Under the pieces are notes generated by a model. That model saw nothing but the letters and a program-made list of their open reading frames with translations. It did no database searches and was not told the origin of the DNA. From positions 1 through 57,678 of the forward strand of contig JANYGW010000101.1 in NCBI GenBank assembly GCA_025359245.1: a DNA stretch of 57,678 bases, written 5' to 3'. This DNA comes from Massilia sp. (GTDB taxonomy: Bacteria; Pseudomonadota; Gammaproteobacteria; Burkholderiales; Burkholderiaceae_D). Both the position numbers and the translations under genes were made by a program. How positions within the stretch are numbered: position 1 is the first letter of the stretch; every line of letters starts with the position of its first letter. Of the stretch, positions 54,351-57,678 are shown piece by piece.

Positions 54351-55259
54351 ATGGACCGTTTGCGGGCGCTGGAGGTGTTTGTCGAAGTGGTGCGCAAGAA
54401 CGGCTTCGCGCGCGCGGCCGACGCGCTGGAGACGTCGCCGGCCAACATCACGCGCATCATCGCCGACCTCGAAACGCACCTCGGCACGCGCCTGCTTAAC
54501 CGCAGTTCGCGCAAGATGTCGCTGACCGAAAGCGGGGAGGGACTGTACGGGCGCGCCAAGGTGATCGTCGAGGACATGGCCGAAATCGAGGCGATCGCCT
54601 CCTCGTCGGCGATGCAGCCGCGCGGCCTGTTGCGCATCAACGCGCCGCTGACGTTCGGCGTGCTGCACCTGGCGCCGCTGTGGCCCAAATTCATGGCGTT
54701 GTACCCCGAGGTCGAACTGGAAGTGGCGCTGGTCGACCGCGTGGTCGACATCGTCGAAGAAGGCTACGACCTGGCGATCCGCATTTCGCGCAGCGGCTCG
54801 GCCTCGCACGCGGCGCGCAAGCTGGCCACCTCGCGCAACATCTGCTGCGCGGCGCCGGCGTACATCGCGCAGCACGGCGCGCCGCTGGTGCCGGCCGACC
54901 TGGCCACGCACAACTGCATCGGCTACAGCTACGCGGCCAGCGCCGACGAATGGCGCTTCGCCGACGCGGCCGGCCAGGCGCATCCGGTCACCGTGCGTTG
55001 CTCGATGCACGCCAATAACGGCGACACCGCGCGCGCGGCCGCGCTGGCCGGCGCCGGCATCATCTGGCAGCCGACCTTCCTGATCGGGGCCGACCTGCGC
55101 GCCGGTCGCCTGGTGCCGCTGCTGCCCGGCTTTCATTTGCCCGACATCGATGTGCTGGCGGTCTATCCGAGCCGGCGCCACCTGAGCGCCAAGGTGCGCG
55201 TGATGATCGATTTCCTGGCCGCGCAATTTCAGGACACGCCGCCATGGGATCTGAATTGA
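54351..55259 (+). CDS. LysR-family transcriptional regulator
   Basis: The 302-residue regulator has the N-terminal winged helix (MDRLRALEVFVEVVRKNGFARAADALETS, then LGTRLLNRSSRKMSLTESG). The substrate-binding-like effector domain follows (RGLLRINAPLTFG onward). It belongs to the CrgA/DmlR-like group by pattern. Divergent placement implies that it controls the ABM-SDR pair. Confidence 0.94.
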   Translation: MDRLRALEVFVEVVRKNGFARAADALETSPANITRIIADLETHLGTRLLNRSSRKMSLTESGEGLYGRAKVIVEDMAEIEAIASSSAMQPRGLLRINAPLTFGVLHLAPLWPKFMALYPEVELEVALVDRVVDIVEEGYDLAIRISRSGSASHAARKLATSRNICCAAPAYIAQHGAPLVPADLATHNCIGYSYAASADEWRFADAAGQAHPVTVRCSMHANNGDTARAAALAGAGIIWQPTFLIGADLRAGRLVPLLPGFHLPDIDVLAVYPSRRHLSAKVRVMIDFLAAQFQDTPPWDLN

Positions 55260-55296
55260 GGCATACTACCGGCTCTTTCACGAGGCGAGAGCAAGC

Positions 55297-56148
55297 ATGG
55301 CGATCCTGTCCGAACTGATACTCTACCCAATCAAATCCTGCGCCGGCATGTCGGTGCGCGAAGCCACGCTGACCAGTGCCGGCCTGTCGCTCGATGCCGT
55401 CTACGATCGCGAATGGATGGTCATCGATGAACATGGCCAATGCCTGACCCAGCGCGAGCATCCGCGCATGGCGCTCATTGCGCCGCGCCTGAAAAGCGAT
55501 GTGCTCGAATTGCGCGCGCCCGGCATGCTGCGTCTTCAAATCCCGCTCGGCCTGCCCGATCCGGATCACGAACAGACGCGCCAGGTCACGGTCTGGGACG
55601 ACACGGTGCTGGCCTACGATTGCGACGAGATCACCGCCACCTGGTTCTCGAAAGCGATCGGCGTGCCGTGCCGCCTGGTGCGCTTTCATGCCGGTGCGAC
55701 CCGCTTCGCCAGCGCCAAATGGACCGGCGACGTCGCTGCCCCGACCCTGTTTTCGGACGGCTTTCCGTTCCTGCTGGTCGGCTCGGCTTCGCTGGCGGAC
55801 CTGAATGAGAAGCTGGTTGCCGCCGGGCGCGCGCCGATCCCGATGAACCGTTTTCGACCGAACATGGTCATCGACGGCATCGAGGCCTTCGAGGAGGATT
55901 ACGCCGATACCTTCGTGCTGGGCGAGGCGCGCCTGAAACCAGTCAAGCCCTGCCCGCGCTGCCCGATGCCGTCGGTCGACCAGGCCACCGGGCAGCCAGG
56001 CCCGGACCCGCTCGATATCCTGCGCACCTACCGCACCAAGCCGGCCATGGAGGACGCGATCTGCTTCGGCATGAACAGCATCGTCACCGAAGGCGATGGC
56101 GAGCGCGTGTATGTGGGGCAGCCGGTGACGATGACACTGGCTTTTTGA
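55297..56148 (+). CDS. MOSC-domain protein (YcbX-like)
   Basis: The 283-residue protein has the N-terminal beta-barrel of MOSC proteins (LILYPIKSCAGMSV, VYDREWMVIDEHGQCLTQREHPRMALI). The MOSC domain contains PMNRFRPNMVIDGIEAFEED and CPRCPMPSVDQATG, with the conserved Cys that binds molybdenum cofactor. YcbX-type proteins reduce N-hydroxylated compounds. The family is secure but the substrate is not. Confidence 0.92.
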   Translation: MAILSELILYPIKSCAGMSVREATLTSAGLSLDAVYDREWMVIDEHGQCLTQREHPRMALIAPRLKSDVLELRAPGMLRLQIPLGLPDPDHEQTRQVTVWDDTVLAYDCDEITATWFSKAIGVPCRLVRFHAGATRFASAKWTGDVAAPTLFSDGFPFLLVGSASLADLNEKLVAAGRAPIPMNRFRPNMVIDGIEAFEEDYADTFVLGEARLKPVKPCPRCPMPSVDQATGQPGPDPLDILRTYRTKPAMEDAICFGMNSIVTEGDGERVYVGQPVTMTLAF

Positions 56149-56200
56149 ATAACAGACGCCGGTAGAAATCGCCAAATCAACACCCGGCGTTAGCCTTCAA

Positions 56201-56276
56201 ACCGTCGTCCTCGCGAAAGCGGGGGCCCATGCGGACTATGCTCAGTAGGGGTCCCCGCTTTCGCGAGGACGACGGT
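56201..56276. repeat. Dispersed palindromic repeat, copy 2 (perfect arms)
   Basis: Arms 56201-56224 and 56253-56276 are perfect 24-base reverse complements (ACCGTCGTCCTCGCGAAAGC...), with a 28-base loop containing GCCCATGCGGACTATGCTCA. It lies in the 260-base gap between the MOSC and GGDEF genes, where I see no gene. A GGDEF promoter is probably in the AT-rich stretch 56300-56400. Confidence 0.88.
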
Positions 56277-56425
56277 TCTGGGACTAACTCAGTAGCGCAA
56301 GCATACGTAAATTCTCGCCAATTGACTTTTAGTCAGGGCATAATGTCGCCCATACTAAAATGTTAATCATCGCGGTTTTCGTTTTCAATCGCGGCAAGAT
56401 GGCGTAAATTGGAAGGAAACAGGAG

Positions 56426-56461
56426 ATGGGCAAGGGCAAAGGGAAGGGGCGGTATGCATGA
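56426..56461 (+). CDS. Possible 11-residue leader ORF (MGKGKGKGRYA)
   Basis: AGGAG directly precedes ATG 56426 and the frame ends at TGA 56461, overlapping the start region of the GGDEF gene. It could couple translation or be chance. The SD-to-ATG spacing is too short for a strong site. Confidence 0.2.
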   Translation: MGKGKGKGRYA

Positions 56462-57626
56462 ACCGGGCGCACTACCACGCGATCTGACGGAAGAAAACGA
56501 GTCGCTGCGCGCCAGCATGGCCTATATGATGGAGCAGGCCGAACGTAATCACGACATCATGTGCCGGCACCAGGCATTCGACCTCGAAATCGTCGGCGCC
56601 GACAGTTTCCCCAGCCTGGTCAGCACCATCTTCCGCAGCCTGCCGGTTATCTCCGAACTCGATATCGTCACCCTCAGCCTGATCGACGAGGGCGAGGACA
56701 TCCGCCTCGTCATGAACAAGCTCGGTGTCGATTTCGCCGATTTTCCGCACCTGGTATTTGTCGAATCGACCAGAGCGCTCGGCTTCGTGCCATCGAGCAG
56801 CGAACAATTCACCGGCCCGCCCAAGCCGATGCTCGGCCCCTACATCCCCTCCAGCCATCAGGCGATGTTCCCGCACCCGCCAGCGGGCCTGCAAAGCATT
56901 GCTCTGGTGCCGCTGCTGCGCAACAAGCGCCTGATCGGCAGCCTGAATCTGGGCAGCCTCGACCCGAGCCGCTTCACGCCGGCGATGGGCACCGATTTCG
57001 TCGAGCACATGGCATCGATCATCGCGATCTGCCTCGAAAACGTGATCAGTAACGAGATGCTCAAGTATATCGGGCTGACCGATTCACTGACCGGCGTCTA
57101 CAACCGGCGCTACATCGACCGCCGCCTGCGCGAAGAAATCGCGCGCGCACGCCGGCAGGCCTACCGGATCTCGGTAATGTATATCGATATCGACCATTTC
57201 AAGCGCGTCAACGACAGTGTCGGCCACCAGGGCGGCGACGAGGTGCTGCGCGAGGTGGCTGCCCGCATCAAGGCCGAGCTGCGCCTGTCGGACGCGCTGG
57301 GCCGTTTCGGCGGTGAAGAATTCGTGGTGCTGCTGATTGATGCCGAGCTGGATAATGCGAACATGGTCGCCGAGCGCATCCGCGCCAGCATCGCCGGCAC
57401 GCCGTTCGCGCTGAGCAGCGGCGGCATGCTGCCGGTGACGGTGTCCATCGGCGTCGCAGTGCTTGACGATTTCGACCGCGATCATGCGATCGAGGGCGTG
57501 GCGCAGGAGCTGCTGGCGCACTCGGATGCGGCGCTGTATCAGGCCAAAGAGGGCGGCCGCAATCGCGTGGTGTCGTTTGAAGTGACCTTGGCCGAAATCG
57601 GAGATTCAGCGATCCCCCAGGCATAA
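56454..57626 (+). CDS. DUF484/GAF-like domain diguanylate cyclase (GGDEF)
   Basis: ATG 56454 (MHEPGALPRDLTEEN), after a purine-rich GGGAAGGGG, gives 390 residues. An upstream TTG at 56409 in the same frame is less likely. Residues about 15-215 form a helical start plus GAF-like DUF484 sensor domain. Residues about 225-375 form the GGDEF domain, with DSLTGVYNRRYID, MYIDIDHFKRVND and the active-site GRFGGEEFVVLL. The GGEEF is intact, so it should make cyclic di-GMP in the cytoplasm. I do not see the RxxD inhibitory site clearly. Confidence 0.92.
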   Translation: MHEPGALPRDLTEENESLRASMAYMMEQAERNHDIMCRHQAFDLEIVGADSFPSLVSTIFRSLPVISELDIVTLSLIDEGEDIRLVMNKLGVDFADFPHLVFVESTRALGFVPSSSEQFTGPPKPMLGPYIPSSHQAMFPHPPAGLQSIALVPLLRNKRLIGSLNLGSLDPSRFTPAMGTDFVEHMASIIAICLENVISNEMLKYIGLTDSLTGVYNRRYIDRRLREEIARARRQAYRISVMYIDIDHFKRVNDSVGHQGGDEVLREVAARIKAELRLSDALGRFGGEEFVVLLIDAELDNANMVAERIRASIAGTPFALSSGGMLPVTVSIGVAVLDDFDRDHAIEGVAQELLAHSDAALYQAKEGGRNRVVSFEVTLAEIGDSAIPQA

Positions 57627-57630
57627 ACCA

Positions 57631-57678
57631 ACGTCGTCCTCGCGCACGCGGGGGCCCATACAGAGCGGGCTCAGCATG
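57631..57678. repeat. Dispersed palindromic repeat, copy 3 (cut by window end)
   Basis: ACGTCGTCCTCGCGCACGC followed by GGGGGCCCATACAGAGCGGGCTCAGCATG matches the left arm and loop of the copies at 48663 and 56201. The right arm lies beyond the window. Confidence 0.75.

Noticed and set aside
1..57678. CRISPR arrays, insertion sequences, prophage genes, rRNA, riboswitches
   Set aside because: None was seen: no regularly spaced repeats, transposase or integrase motifs, phage structural genes or known aptamer patterns.

Overview
The window is a GC-rich bacterial chromosome segment. Gene order and protein sequences suggest a betaproteobacterium, most likely of the Oxalobacteraceae (Massilia/Duganella/Janthinobacterium group). 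The clues are pilMNOPQ-aroK/aroB-dgt, mutM-dynamin-mutY, and lolB-ispE-tRNA-Gln-prs-rplY-pth-ychF. The assignment is an inference; no rRNA or marker search was possible.

Positions 1-9916 (+) hold the 3' end of pilM, then pilN, pilO, pilP and pilQ (type IV pilus alignment complex and secretin). A large Ig-like-repeat lipoprotein follows, then shikimate kinase and 3-dehydroquinate synthase read as one uninterrupted frame, then a dGTPase-like protein. Positions 9911-13828 (-) encode mutM, a dynamin-like GTPase and mutY. Positions 13906-23119 (+) form a housekeeping block: TPR lipoprotein, lolB, ispE, tRNA-Gln(UUG), prs, rplY, pth, a small lipoprotein, a patatin-like lipase and ychF.

Positions 23253-43740 (-) are the exceptional part: a RiPP (ribosomally made, modified peptide) locus transcribed as one long, tightly packed array. 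In transcription order it encodes a radical SAM/SPASM maturase, a 60-residue precursor with a double-glycine leader, and an HExxH putative peptide-modifying protein. Next come a stand-alone membrane sensor, a sensor-MFS fusion, an ABC_sub_bind-type periplasmic protein, a TolC-type outer-membrane protein, an HlyD-type adaptor, a C39 peptidase-ABC exporter and a second NHLM-type ABC exporter. The array ends with a Leu/Ile/Val-type binding lipoprotein, a lantibiotic-dehydratase-like (LanB) protein, its separate elimination-domain (SpaB_C) partner and, after a 91-bp gap, a secreted zinc metallopeptidase. The predicted core is QVHLNSGHVDVKVT. It has no cysteine but contains two His-X-Asn/Asp triplets, which fit the aromatic-X-X substrates of cyclophane-forming (triceptide) radical SAM enzymes. 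A cyclophane-type maturase and a split LanB in one operon, with unusual sensing and export genes, is the best candidate here for an undescribed system.

Positions 44039-48622 (+) carry a subclass B3-like metallo-beta-lactamase and a TetR-HlyD-ABC export operon with a clear palindromic operator. The rest (48752-57626) is accessory: a secreted protein with a possible permuted-papain fold, small hypotheticals, GNAT, DUF998 and DUF6429 proteins, an SDR/monooxygenase pair divergent from a LysR regulator, a MOSC protein and a DUF484-GGDEF diguanylate cyclase. Copies of a palindromic intergenic repeat lie at 48663, 56201 and 57631. I saw no transposase, prophage, CRISPR array, rRNA gene or recognisable riboswitch.
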